A stretch of 64,000 nucleotides of DNA, taken from assembly GCA_030544215.1 (NCBI GenBank), contig JARZZO010000002.1, positions 29,511,395 to 29,575,394 on the forward strand. Direction: 5' to 3'. The position numbers were made by a program, and so were the translations under genes. The DNA is from Zantedeschia hybrid cultivar. Its lineage: Eukaryota; Streptophyta; Magnoliopsida; Alismatales; Araceae. Below the pieces are notes generated by a model. That model worked only from the letters and a program-made list of their open reading frames with translations. It was not told the DNA's origin and searched no databases. Shown piece by piece: positions 24,362 to 36,188 of the stretch (positions are counted from its first letter, which is position 1; each line of letters starts with the position of its first letter).

Positions 24362-26073
24362 CCCACCTCCTTTCTACAATCTTCAATAATTCCTTTGCAT
24401 ACTTTCTTAAGATTATAGGTATCTTCCTCTTTACAGTCTCCAATTTGGCATACACCAACCCTAAGCTTAGTTGGTGTCTGATCTCCATCCACGCAACGCA
24501 AGACCTCATATAATGGCTCAATAAGTTGTCCAATAAGCTTTATCTTAAACTAGAAATCATTATTGTTTACCAAATTTTCAATCTTCTTTCCCTCGTCTGT
24601 CCCAGCAAATGTAGAGTGTAGCCATTTGTCACCTTTAAACATTTGCTTCAAGCCTACTTCATATTTCAACATACTCTGCAAGGCAATGAAGTTGGTGGCA
24701 AATCTTGTGATTGCAGGACTTAATTACTTACCATATGTATGATCCCTCGTCAATCTTAATACATAATAATGGTTATAGATGTATCGTATAATCTTCTGTG
24801 CTTTGACACTATTCTTCTTGACAGCGTCCAGCTGTGCAATTTCTTTCAGCATCAAATATACACAATGGGCTGCATATGGGGTCCAGAACAAATGAGGTCT
24901 GCGGAGCATTCGCTCCTCTCCTACCTTCTTGTACGTTGAGCCATTATCTGTCACCACTTGAACAATGTACTTCTCGCCAATTTCCTCCACAACACCGTCC
25001 ATCAGTTGCATAATGAATTCATGATTGTGTATCTGATTTGATGCATCCACAAACTTATGATAGAACACTTGTCTGTCGCAATATACAAGAAAATTAATCA
25101 AATTGCTTTTGGTGGTCCCTAACTAGCCATCACACACCAGGGTAACCCCATATTTTTTCCACTTTTTTTTGAAAGAAGTAATGTACTGCTTAATCTCCTT
25201 GACCTCATCGTCAAGATATCAGTTCTTTTGGAGTGGGGGGTTTAACATGTAACCCTTGAGCTTGTGCTTCATGGAATAGTAAGGGTTGCTTGCTGCATTG
25301 AAGAAGATGCATGTATGATATTAAAATTTTACCACCGCCCTTCCCAATATATATCTTAGACCACTCTTCTTGTTGTAGCTATCATCAACCATTGTATGTT
25401 TCCCATGCCCCCTAGGAAATATATAACGGTCAACCTCCTCAACAGGAGTGCTTAATTTGTACTTCTGAGGCCGAGCTGTAGGTGCTGGTCCAGTAGTAAA
25501 ATAGCAGGATACACTCCTCTAAGGTTGAGCCTGCCCCCTAGAAGAGCTCCCATCAGCGCCTAATGATCTACCAACACCCTGTTGAGTCCTTTCAAAGTGA
25601 ATCCCCTGAGCTCTCATAAATTCTCTCTCCCGATGCTCATGCCTACTGAGCTCTAGCACTCGTCGAATACGTGGAGAAAGAGGCTCACGTCCATGTACCT
25701 CCTAAACATCATCATCGCCATCAGACTTAGTCCAACCTCCTTCTTCATCATTATCTCCTCAACCGGCAACTCCATAGATCATGCGCTCTTCCCCCTCTTT
25801 GTCTGTAGCCTTCTTTAACCGCACTTCCTTCAAACTTTTCAAGTGTTGAGCCATTTGGGTCCCGACCTCCCCAAGAACATTTTTACACCTAACCACTTCA
25901 TTATACCCAACAATTTTTCCTCATGCAAGGTACTTCTTCAATCGAGAAATACCACCGCCCTGTCTTATAAATTGACAGTAGTTGTACTTGAACTTGTGCC
26001 TACTGTCATCAATTATGCTCTTATGCTGCCATCCGATGTCTCCGGACTCTCGACAAGAGGGTGGGGCGGCCAT

Positions 26074-26852
26074 CTAATGACAACAAACAAAAGAGAAATA
26101 AGAACAAAAAAATATATTAAACTAGTAAGAATAGTATGACTTGAAATGATGTTAAAATTATCCTTACATTAAAAGAAATTTTACTTTTATAAGTTATAAA
26201 TAGTAAATTACGAAAATAAATAAATTATTAATATATACTTAACAAATTAAATAAAGTACAAATATTAATTGAACATATTTATAAAAGCATTACTTAAAGT
26301 GTATGAAGAACATAAATATAAGTTGAGAGCATGCCAAAAAATTCTATACAAGTATCACATTTAAAGATTATTAAGAATAATATATTATACCATTAATTAA
26401 TTTAATTACTTAAAAATAAGATTTAAAACTAAAAATTGTATACTTAAAACATAAAAGTTAAAACATAAATCTAAATCTAATCATTTTTTACTTCTAGAAT
26501 CTAGAGTAAACAATTTATAAATTATTTTAATATTCTAATAATCATATTAATAAATTAATCTTTATACCTTAAGATTTTGAATAAAATTGTAATCAAACAT
26601 GTGAAACTCATAGATCTATGCCCATCATCACATAAATAGATCATTTATTTATTTTTTAATTTTTTTATATTTTTTTATATTTAATAAAAATCTATAAATC
26701 AACCTCAAATTTGAACAAATCTTAATTTTTTCATGTCAAATTTACAAAAAGACAATAGATCTACCTATTCTTCATGTTTTAATACCCTAAACAACATCAA
26801 ACAACAAGAAAAGAAGATGAAATTAAAAAAATCTTAGGGTTCGGATGCTTAC
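26074..26852 (-). other. Intron in the hAT transposase 5' untranslated region
   Basis: On the minus strand the donor CAACAAG|GTAAGC is at 26852 and the acceptor CATTAG|ATGGCC at 26074. The upstream exon (from about 27000) is untranslated and leads back into the subterminal repeats. The acceptor sits directly on the start codon. Confidence 0.6.
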
Positions 26853-27808
26853 CTTGTTGAAACCGGATGAAAACGTTCCAAATAGTATGAAAACCCTTTT
26901 TCTTTCCAACAAAATCACCTTCAAACCTTGAAAACCTCTTGGATCTCCTAAAACCACCAAGAAAAATGGAAGCAAGAAGAGGGGGGAAGGGCTTGGAAGG
27001 CTACGAGTCATTCGTCTGGTCTGTTTCTATCCGAATAGAAACGCAGCAGACATTTTTAGGGGTTTTACGGGCCGCATCGTATCGGATCTTGACGTATCGA
27101 GGCGTATCGGGACAGATCTTAGCAACTCGACACGTATCGGGCCGGATCGCACCGGGTCGCAGTGAGTCTAGTCTAAATCGCTTCGAGTCGGTGTGATCCA
27201 GCCCGATACGCACTGAGTCGCTGTGATCTGGAGCCGGTCCAGACGGGATCGGGCGAGTCGACCGTGCCAACACATCAAGTCGGCCCAGATCCGAGTTGAC
27301 TCGTATGAGTTGGCCCAATCTGATACAATACAACAAACCTTGCTTCAACCTATCGTGACCCATTCAAGTCCCCTTCATTCATGGATTAGCTAAGTGCTTA
27401 AGATCCAAACTAGTCAACCACATATTGAAAAGGGCAAATAACACAATCCATGAGTCAAAACTAGGTCTAGAATATGAATTCACGTATGAGCCTGCGAGGC
27501 TGCAACATCTAGCAATATCATGATGAAAAACACTGAATAACATTTATTTTCAATAGAAGGTGTCATTGCACTGCACCATAATGCAGTCTAAAGAGAACTG
27601 GTGCTTGCTTGCAGCAAGTCTGATATAGCTTAGTGCCCTAAACAGATTAAAGCATGACAAAGGGGGTGCATACAAAGATTGAAATAAGGTAGGATAGCAA
27701 TACAATTGTTGGAAAATAATAAAATAGATATTAAAGAGAGAGATAATGATATGTAAGGCCAAGGCAGCCTCATTCAAAAGCTACATGAAAATGTGGAGAA
27801 TGCAAAAC

Positions 27809-28157
27809 TGATGGGGATCCAGGAGCGGCTGGAATGGAGTCCAAGGTCCAATGTGCAGTTCATTTGGCCCATTAGGGGCCCATTTGGAGTCTTTTAATTT
27901 ATATGTAATTTTTTCATGTTTTTTAATTATTTTCGGAGTCCTAAGGGTAGTTTAGTAATTTTCCTATTAGGGTTTCTTTGAAGAGTCTAAATATTGTCCT
28001 GTACCCTCTCGTGGGAAAGGATTGAAGAAGAATTTTGAAATGATGAGCCGCCGCTGCGTGTTTTCTCCCGAGACGGGACGGGAACCCTAATTTTCTTCTT
28101 CTCCAACCCCCTCTCTTCTATCTACTGCCGTTCTACCCCCTCTGCTGTCCCACATCA
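27809..28157 (+). repeat. 5' LTR (349 bp) of the 3.2-kb LTR element
   Basis: It begins TGATGGGG and ends CACATCA. It pairs with 30674-31022, the same length, differing at about 10 positions by hand count. TSD AAAAC precedes it at 27804-27808. Confidence 0.95.
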
Positions 28158-28221
28158 AATTGGTATCAGAGCCCAAGCTCAATCCCCACCACAGCCGCTC
28201 CCCTTACTCGTCTTCTCCCTC

Positions 28222-29155
28222 TTGAGCCTTCCTCCTCTCTCTCTCTACTCTATGTTCGTCTTTCCCTGCAAGGAACCGCCATCTGGAAGCCGACCGCACG
28301 AACCCCACACCCTCCCCGCGGCCCTGTCGGAGGCCCCACCTGGCGAGCTCCCTTCCCGGCTGCTCGCGGGCTCGAGTCGAGCCAACCGCAGGTGTCTCCC
28401 GGCTTCCACCGCCTCCTGCCGCTACCCTGCGAGCCCAACGGGGCTTGCCCGGGACCCCAAGCCACCCCGCTCGAACCGCAGCGCGCAGGCGACAACTCCC
28501 GCGAGCCTCACCACCCTGCAGTTCACGGAGCCGCCGCACGCGTGGCCGAAGCAAGATCCCCGCGAGTCCCCTCCGGCGGTGCACAGGTCCAGAGACGGTC
28601 ACCCCCGCGCTCCCGGAGAGCTTCCCAGCAGCACGCAGGCCCCGGAGGCCACCACCGCAGGGGTTGTCCGGTTTCCCCCCTCCCCCCCCCCCCCCCCGTC
28701 CCCTGTCGCTCCCCTGCGAGTCCGACGGGACCTGCCCGAGCCCCTATCACCAGCAGCTTCCCTTCCCGCCACCGCCGGCTCCGGAGAACCCTCCCGCGTG
28801 CCTCCCCCTGCAACCCAGGCCCGACGAAGAAGAGGAGGGGAGAGTCGACGGAGCACCTGCCTGCTCCCGCCGCTGCCACGCTACCGGAGGCATCGCCGTC
28901 TCCCACCGCCGGCGCCATCACTGCGCTCGTCGCCACTGCCTCCCTCTCCCTCGTGCTCTTTCTCTCTGCTCCCTGTTAGGGTTTGGGGGAGGGCGAGCCG
29001 AAGAAGACGGGCCCGTGCCCTTTGAGTTGGACCCGGCCAGTCAAACCGGGTCTAACCGAACCCGGTCCGATCAAGAAGGGCCCGAGCCCACTACACCAGC
29101 CGGTTCACCTAGGTCCAGCCCCGGTTCGAACCGAGGTCTGACAATTCCGAGCTAG
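28222..29155 (+). other. GC-rich leader of the LTR element
   Basis: All three plus frames stay open for long distances because the sequence is GC-rich and C-biased, so open frames are poor evidence of coding here. Two diverged copies of a segment are seen: CTGCGAGCCCAACGGGGCTT near 28427 and CTGCGAGTCCGACGGGACCT near 28714. A C17-like tract lies at 28679-28697. CCGGTCCGAACCCGGTCC-like sequence at 29030-29130 recalls the palindromic arrays elsewhere in the window. Untranslated leader is the best reading. Confidence 0.5.
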
Positions 29156-29239
29156 GGTCCTATCAAGCTTGAGCCAGACCTCAACCTGGTCTGCTACAGT
29201 GCCCAGGGGGTGCACTAGGGGCTCTTATCGCACCGCCAG

Positions 29240-29710
29240 TGCCACACACTCATCGGTGCTCCGATTTGCGAGCCGCTAGCGCCGTTGGGTTCGTATCGGC
29301 GAGGCCGACCTCGCTGTACGTTCTGCCTGACAGCAGCGTCTCATTTTGCGTGCCACACTTGCACGCTTTACGAGGACACTCGGGCGCGCCGTTCGAGGTC
29401 TTTCCAGACTCCGATTTGTGCACCGTTCGCACCGTCGGATCCGTCTCGACGAGGCCAACTCGGATCCAGTGTGTTGTTCCCAAATTTGCCTCATTTTGCG
29501 TGCCATTTCTGCACGCATACCGAGGACCCGATCGTGCATCCCGAGGCCAACCCAAGTTGCCTCGATTTGCGTGCCAGCAACCCACCGCACAGATTCGCAG
29601 CAGCTAGTGCCCGCTTACCTCGTTTTGCGTGCCACTTTTTGCACGCATATCGAGGATGATGATTGGAGCTCCGATTCTTGTGCCGATCGTACCGTTGGCA
29701 TCCTTGCAGT
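29240..29710 (+). repeat. Tandem repeat block of about 130-150 bp units
   Basis: TCATTTTGCGTGCCA followed by a GCACGC...CGAGGA block occurs at 29341, 29491 and 29620, and a shortened copy TCGATTTGCGTGCC at 29562. CTCCGATT plus an ACCGT block occurs at 29260, 29410 and 29670. About three units lie between the leader and the main frame of the LTR element. Confidence 0.8.
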
Positions 29711-29760
29711 GAGGCGGACCTCGTCCATCATTTCTTTGTCCAGTGGTACGTTTTATCATC

Positions 29761-30762
29761 ATGGATTTTAGTTTTGAGGTAGAGCTACCCAATTCCGTGA
29801 AAACTCGAGTGTAACTTGAGGCAACGTCATTCGGCAATGTTATTTCACAATCTACTGTGGATTCTATCTCCCACACGGACTACGTAAGGATCTCTGGAAA
29901 CCGAGTCTATGTGCCATTTTTCCATCTCTTAAGGAGCAGCAGTACTTCCCGAGCCGTCAGGTATTATGATGATGCATGGTGCAAGATTATACCCCATGGC
30001 TCGTATATCGGTTTGGGTAGAGAATGGATAGACGAGCGGCAAGTTGTGATTGATCATACTGGACGAGATTGCCTAATACAACCTGAGGAATACCAGGCAC
30101 CCTTTCTTATTCTCAATGCCACTTATCAGGATCGAGAGAGGTTTCAACAAGCGGATGATTGGGACGACTTCCAAGAGGATTGGGAGTGCGAGAGGTCCCA
30201 GATGAGGAGTGAACTTCAGAAGATTTCTGCCATGCTTGCCAAGCTGACCACGCCAAAAGATGTTATCTATGAGGTCGACCCAACGATGATCGAGGATTAT
30301 GAAAATCAAATGAAGTTGGTGCACTATGTGGCCGATCCAGCCCTAGAAGATGAATATTTGGGGGAGGTCGAATCAGTGACGCCTATAGCAGATAATGACC
30401 TATTCCCCACTAAAGGGAATGGGCCGAAGACAGAACCACTACTGGGAGATGTAGTCGATCAGCCGAAGGTCGTTAAAGATGTTATCAGTTTGCATGATTT
30501 TGATCACATATGGAGCGACATCGAGGCACAATTTTCTCCTCAGGTTGGAGCATTCATGCGCGCGATGATTCATGGGTCATCGGTGTTGTTTTCCGAGCAT
30601 GCTACCATCATTCCCCCATGGATATTGACTCATTTTAAAATTCGAGGACGAATTTTTTCGAACCAGGGGAGAATGATGGGGATCCAGGAGCGACTGGAAT
30701 GGAGTCCAAGGTCCAATGTGCAGTTCATTTGGCCCATTAGGAGCCCATTTGGAGTCTTTTAA
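29761..30762 (+). pseudogene. Main frame of the LTR element, acidic, function unknown
   Basis: An ATG at 29761 opens a frame that meets one TAA at 29812, then continues without stops to TAA 30760. The last 89 bases lie inside the 3' LTR. From the codon after the stop to the end is about 315 residues. The protein is acidic, with a likely helix around SQMRSELQKISAMLAKL. It has no zinc knuckle, no capsid signature I recognise and no catalytic motif. The C-terminal HFKIRGRIFSNQGRMM resembles the peptide end next to the polypurine tract in other plant gypsy elements. It may be a diverged gag or a captured host sequence. Confidence 0.5.
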
Positions 30763-31022
30763 TTTATATGTAATGTTTCCATGTTTTTTAGTTATTTTCG
30801 GAGTCCTAAGGGTAGTTTAGTAATTTTCCTATTAGGGTTTCTTTGAAGAGTCTAAATATTGTCATGTACCCCCTCGTGGGAAAGGATTGAAGAAGAATTT
30901 TGAAATGATGAGCCGCCGCTGCGTGTTTTCTCCCGAGACGGGACGGGAACCCTAGTCTTCTTCTTCTCCAACCCCCTCTCTTCTATCTACTGCCGTTCTA
31001 CCCCCTCTGCTGTCCCGCATCA
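30674..31022 (+). repeat. 3' LTR (349 bp) of the 3.2-kb LTR element
   Basis: It begins TGATGGGG directly after the polypurine tract and ends CGCATCA, followed by target duplication AAAAC (31023-31027). Confidence 0.95.
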
Positions 31023-31265
31023 AAAACACCTTTAAGCATAAATAGATTTCTCCTAGCATGTCATTGAAAATTGATTAAGAGGACACAATTGGATAATGCA
31101 ACAGTTAACGAGAGAGAATTTTAAATTTTCCATTTGATTGTCTTCTCTTTTGAGTTAGATCCAAGAGAACATAAAAGGAATGTGGCATCTCATCTTTGAG
31201 GATTCATTTACAACTAATATATTGCATCAATTTCTGTCATGGACAAGAATCTTCAGGTCAAGTCA

Positions 31266-31953
31266 TAGTCGTCAAGGCATCCACCAAGGCACAGCTTGGG
31301 TGTCACCTAGATGAAAAGGGAATTTTTCAAAGACCTAGGCTGTTGAACACCCTTGGCCTTGAAAAGGTGGGCGCAGGCACTAATTAAGCATGCCTAGGCA
31401 ATGCCCAGACCAATTTATAGGTCAATCAAACCAGGTCCACTAGGGCCCAACCCTAACATAAATAGAGTTGTAGGGATGATCCAGCTCTAGTTCTTGATAT
31501 TTCTCATCACTTCATCTTCCTCGTCTTTGGCCTTTCCCATCCTCAGTTAACCAATATAAGTATCAACAATGAAAGTCCTCCTATATGGAGGATAAGATTC
31601 TCCTCTTGCTATGACGTCCACAGTGAGCCAACATACCCATCTTGCCGATGTTGATGGACCTCATGGGCATTAGAATCCTTTCAGATGAGAGAACCTTTAG
31701 TGAGGTAGATGACAAAGTGCAGTTCTTTTGGCAATTATATCCAAAAAAAATATGAGTCTCTCGTTTCATCCTCCCCCCCCCCCCCCCACCTCTCTCTCAT
31801 TAAGTCTTTTGTCTCCCTGCCTATAAGTCTCGCTGCCCCCCATCACTTGACTGTGAAGGTGCTTCCTAGGCACCGCTTGGGCAGGTGCCTAAGCACTTAG
31901 GCACTCAAGGACCCCAAGTATGCATTGGATCAGCTTACCACCTTGACAACTAT
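31266..31953. mobile_element. Inverted-terminal element with AGGCAC-rich ends (MITE-like)
   Basis: The left end is CATAGTCGTCAAGG and the inverted right end CATAGTTGTCAAGG. Both run into sequence rich in CCAAGGCAC/CTAGGCA/CTTAGGCAC motifs. A C16-like tract is at 31771-31787. No target duplication is found, so the borders are approximate. It resembles dispersed plant elements with AGTTGTCAAGGCG-type ends. Confidence 0.45.
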
Positions 31954-34440
31954 GGTTCCATTAAGTATCATATTGGAGCTCTTGAGCAACAAAAATGAAG
32001 GTATATAAATGGAAAACTTTAGTGTGCTTTCTTAAAAGAAAATAGAGGTTGTGTTACAATAATCATAAATTTCAAGGCTTCAAGCTACCATCTCCCATTA
32101 ATAAGCATTCTAGAATGTTTATAGAGAGGAAAATTGTAGAAGAGGCTTGAAGGAAGCATAAAAAGGTGTTTACTGGTGTATTGTTGAAGGAAAACATGGT
32201 TAAAAAGAACATTTGAGCATTGAAAAAGGCCTTTAAGGCATAGCAAAAGGCAAAAATGTATCATCAGAAAAATGTATAAACTATCATTACAACAGAGTTT
32301 GGCGGCTGTTTGATATATAAGAAGATTCATATCTAAAGACAGATTCCATTCTAAAAGTATAAAAAATGTACATATGTGTAATTTGAAACTAGGGTGTTTA
32401 TAAAGAGTGCCTTTCAAGCATAGCAAATGATGCAAGAATGCTTTGACTCAACTATTGTGGAGAAGTTCAGAGTAGGAGGGTACATAGTGATTTAAAAGGG
32501 TAAAAAAAGAAAGACGAGAAGAACAACACATACACAAAACCCTAGGAAGGTGTCTTCAAGAAGGGGAAAAAAAAAAAAAAACAAGCAGCAACAACATCCA
32601 GAGAGAGAGAGAGAGAGAGAGAGGCATATCAGGAAAATCACATAGCAGAAATAATACTAATAAAGAAAGAAGAGCCACACATAGAAAGTCTGGTTTCCAT
32701 TCAAGAGACAGAGAGGAGAAGGAATAAGAAAGGCCGAGTTATGGACCTCTTTTAGAGAATTCTTGAGCCCCTCGAGTCTTTGAGCTAAAGTTCATTACGA
32801 CCCTCCTAGGGTTTCGTTTCATGTTCTTTGAAGGTAAAGCCCCCAGGCATTGCTCCATTGCACCTAAGGAGATCTAACAAAATTCTAATTAATTCTCACA
32901 ATCACTATTAGTTGTTGCGCTTGTGTGTTTATGGATACATAATGGGCCCTTCTTGGGTCTACTCAAACCCATTTAGATTTTAGATCCTTAATGGACTCTT
33001 AATAGGTCTTGAGTGAGATTCATCTAGGTTTCCTAAAGGATATGATCCTAATGGATCTCTTTTCAAACCACAAACCACTCATCCTTAACCAATATCCATT
33101 GACGTGATGTCCTTTAGTGCACTTGGACAAATCTAGCCAAGTCCATGATGCTTAGTGAATGTCACTTGAGACTTGGCCAAAGAGCTAGAGCATGGTATAT
33201 GTATCCTCATGGCTCACTCCATACCCAAACTCCCCTTCATCTCATAACTTAGGCTAATCCTCTAAATGCTCCCAGCTTTAGTTATCGTGAACATTCAAAA
33301 TGCCCAAGATCCAAAACAACATAATTCAATGCACAAAACCTAGTTAAATGCCAACTTACCATGTATGTTCACAACCTAAATCAAGATTCAACCTAATGAG
33401 ATGCCTAAATGCCCCTAAACCATGAAATATAATCTTACATACCCAAACACCCATAAGCCCTAGAGTTTAAGCAAAGATGACCTGAACATTCCACGATTTT
33501 GAGAGTCATTCAAGTGACCAGAATGTCCCAAAACCCTAGGAACTACCTAAATGACTAAAATATCAATGAAACCGTAACCTAACTCAGAATGACTAAGATG
33601 CCCTCAAAACCCTAACATCAAACTAAGTTGGCCCAACATTAAACCCTAAAGTTCAATTCAATTGATCAAATTGCAATGAAACCCTAGAATTCAATCAAAA
33701 TGACTAAAATGACCCTGAAACCCTAAAGGATGCCAAAAAATTAGCAAAATGCCCTTGAACTTTAAAAAACATAGAAAATCCTTGTCTAAAATTACCTAGG
33801 ATGTCTAGAATAACCCCTCAAATCCCTAATTACCCAAAATTAACAAAATACAATAAGCTTTAGAATAGTTAAAAATGAAACAAAAACATATTCTACAGTT
33901 TTAAAACCTCCCCAATCCATTAAGTCACTACCAATCCTGACACTAAAATCACCAAGAACACCCCTAGATCCTGAAACCTCAAAAAATTACCAAAATAACC
34001 TGCTGCTCTAAAACACTATAAAGTTTAAATCACTCAAAACTTCTTAAAACACTCTGAAACCTAATGAAACCTCATATGGATCATGGTAGAGCTTATGGAC
34101 TTAAATTCAAATTGTGTTTTTGTAATTAGACATGCATTCATTCTGCACTTCAAGGCATCATTTCAGGTGGCTAATTAAGGATTTTGTCTGTTAGAGCAAT
34201 GTGATTAGCACTTGCAAAGGTCAGAGGGGAAGTTTCAATCTCAAAAACCTACATTCCCAACAAAGCCCTAAACAAATATGCAAAATAAACCTCAAAAAGC
34301 TTTTCTAGGCACAAGAAATTTCTTTTTATAACCTAGATTTTCAGAACTCTCCAACGGCAGCACAGACAATATAAGCAAAGAAAATTCAAAAATCTGATCG
34401 CAAAATACATTTAAATATGATGGATTCCAGGCTATGTTTT
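31954..34440. repeat. Degenerate low-complexity intron region
   Basis: A poly-A run is at 32567-32582 and a (GA)n tract at 32601-32623. From about 33240 to 34080, motifs like AAACCCTA, AATGCCC and ATGACTAAAATG recur every 25-40 bases without a clean period. No coding sequence is supported. Confidence 0.5.
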
Positions 34441-35470
34441 AGGTTTAACTAGAATCCTTTCCGAGCCAAAAATTTCACAAAAACTATGTACAAAGCAGAG
34501 AAGTTCGCAATCATCTGTTCGGCATGACTATGAATTTCTTTTAGAGAAAAGGAGGTGTGGCATGTACCTCCAATGTTATTAGGACAATAACTGACAACCA
34601 GAGAAGGAAGATGAGAGGTTCCTCTTCCACTCAAACAGGGCTCTATCTAGAGAACAGACTGCAGCTTTTTAATCATATCCCTTGAACCAGAAATGAGATT
34701 TTCATAATGCACTACCCTAATAAAAAAGGGTAAGGCCCTAAGATGCATATTTTCAATGTAAATTTTACGCCCTTGGAAGACACCGTCATGGCATTCTTTC
34801 CATAAGCTCCAATAAAATGCATGTGGAACCATGTTGAGGAAGCTAGTTCTGATGCTTTCTTGCCTCCCACCTTAGATCTTTGAACTATTTCTACATATCC
34901 TGAATGTTGCCAAATTTAACCATGAAGTCCACTACTCTTGCAAAGGCTCTCCAAATGTTTTTGCTAATGACACGTGATGAATAGGTGTTTAACATCTTCA
35001 GTGATCAAACCACAAACAGTGAATAAGATCCCAGTAAGTACACTACTTACTAATACACCTTGATAACCAGTCCTTGGTCAAAAAGCAGCCATATGAATAC
35101 CCTAATCTTGATCAGAGTTTTAACTTTCCAGGCCTCACCATACTTCTACTAGTCTGATGAGACCTCACCATACTTCTGATATTTAGGAAGTCCCCTCGAT
35201 ATCATTGTACGAATTCTTGACTGAAAAATGCCCATTCCTGTGCACCAGATTATCTGATCTTTCCTATCTGCAATGTGAATGTCTTCTAACAATTCCAACA
35301 TCAAAACATACTTGCCCTCTTCTGAATGAATAGACCTAAGTTCACCAAACAGCTCAAATACTTCACAACCAGGCTTTTGCTTTACTATAATCCATATAGG
35401 ACAATATAAGGATTAATCTCCCATTAGATGGTAACGCTTCATGAGAAAAGATAGCCATGTGAAGAACTAG
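34440..35470 (-). pseudogene. L1-type LINE 3' fragment
   Basis: On the minus strand the C-terminal part reads MVPHAFYWSLWKECHDGVFQ, GRKIYIENMHLRALPFFI and ENLISG. This is the tryptophan-rich end of plant L1 polyproteins (usual pattern MVPHA-FWSLW-ERN-RIFE). Upstream, broken frames around 34930-35460 fit the zf-RVT region. The RT core is absent and stops are frequent. It lies in the 21.9-kb LPEAT2 intron. Confidence 0.65.
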
Positions 35471-36188
35471 AACATGAAAATGGACATCTATATCAAGAAG
35501 CCATGCAAGCACAAATTAGAAATGCACTACAGTGAAAACTTTCTACTTTGTCGTACTTTATCTTCAAGAAGAATTTTTTTTTGACAGAAAGAACCTCCCA
35601 CGATGCAGGGTGCCTGTAAGGTAGATGCCCCACCTCTAGGTGAAAAGGCAAAACTAAACATGGTCTCTTTAAAAACACATACTTTTTAAGTGCACTTAAT
35701 GAACCACTACAAATGCTCGTGTTACCCTGCCTCATAACACCTGCAAAAACAGGCATGTGCATCGTAATGAACCCTGTCCTAGCTTTTTGTGTAAGTGTTA
35801 GATGGTCTCCTACCCAAGGTCATCTTGGCTAGGTACTTGATGCCACCTTAGCAGGGTTGATACGGTAGAACTTATGACTGTGATGATGTTAGTCAAACGG
35901 GAGAACTGAATACTAGCTGTAACACAAAGAAATGGTTTAGAATGTCATTTTGATTTTTCAGTTCTTTGACAAGTCAGTGTGATGATTCTTCAAAATACAA
36001 TCACTAAGGTGTTAGTGCTGGAGTTCATTGTACAGTTGATGCAGGGTGGATGAACTCAACTTGGTTTCAGATAAATACATTCCAGAACAAGGCTGAAACC
36101 TTAAATTTTAATGTGATAATCCAAATCATAAATGTAAAGAACCTGAAATGCGCAGTTGTCTGATAGTAGATCACATCTACATACCTGT
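35471..36188. other. LPEAT2 intron sequence, nothing recognised
   Basis: This stretch contains one 89-codon minus frame (35762-35493) without identifiable motifs. It ends at the LPEAT2 splice donor. Confidence 0.4.

Larger units (their letters stand above)
19216..26073 (-). pseudogene. hAT transposase, decayed and split by a LINE
   Basis: The coding sequence begins ATGGCCGCCCCACC after acceptor TTGTCATTAG. First comes a BED zinc finger (GWQHKSIIDDSRHKFKYNYC, then SRLKKYLA). Its expected CxxC is YxxC and its last His is Tyr, so metal binding is lost. The DUF659 segment follows at 25101-24720 (LINFLVYC, VVTDNGSTY, HLFWTPYAAHCV). Next is ITRFATNFIALQSM at about 24710-24670, then VERRWD, where the RTE LINE entered. 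The C-terminal dimerisation block is at 21698-21396 (VLSQTSSSSGCERNWSTFVL). A low-complexity tail ends at TGA 19216. Several stops and frameshifts are present. A second BED-like segment near the 3' end is listed separately. The enzyme would have cut and pasted the 16340-27342 element. Confidence 0.85.
16340..27342 (-). mobile_element. hAT DNA transposon, 11.0 kb, both ends present
   Basis: The left end is CAAGGTTCGCCGTAT (16340) and the inverted right end is CAAGGTTTGTTGTAT (27342). They agree at 12 of 15 positions and the other three are C/T transitions. The flanking octamers are CTTCAGCC (16332-16339) and CTTCAACC (27343-27350), an 8-bp hAT target duplication with one transition. Both ends run into GATCGG/GTATCGG-rich subterminal sequence. 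The transposase gene is on the minus strand, with an untranslated first exon and intron at 26074-26852. Without the nested RTE LINE and second hAT element, the original element was about 6.4 kb. It sits in an LPEAT2 intron. Confidence 0.88.
27809..31022 (+). mobile_element. Complete non-autonomous LTR retrotransposon
   Basis: Both LTRs are present (27809-28157 and 30674-31022). The 5-bp target duplication is AAAAC on both sides (27804-27808 and 31023-31027). The primer binding site TGGTATCAGAGC at 28161 is complementary to initiator tRNA-Met, and the polypurine tract AGGGGAGAA is at 30665-30673. The 2.5-kb interior has no protease, integrase or reverse transcriptase, so it depends on another element. 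The interior consists of a proline/GC-rich leader, a tandem-repeat block and one acidic frame. About 10 differences in 349 bp (2.9%) indicate a fairly recent insertion. It lies in the large LPEAT2 intron. Confidence 0.95.

Noticed and set aside
28222..29155. Long overlapping open frames on both strands, up to 267 codons
   Set aside because: The sequence is C/G-rich and stop-poor in all frames, lies right after a primer-binding site, and is best explained as the leader of the LTR element.
31266..31953. hAT membership of the AGGCAC-ended element
   Set aside because: Inverted ends are visible, but no 8- or 9-bp target duplication could be matched, so the superfamily is left open.
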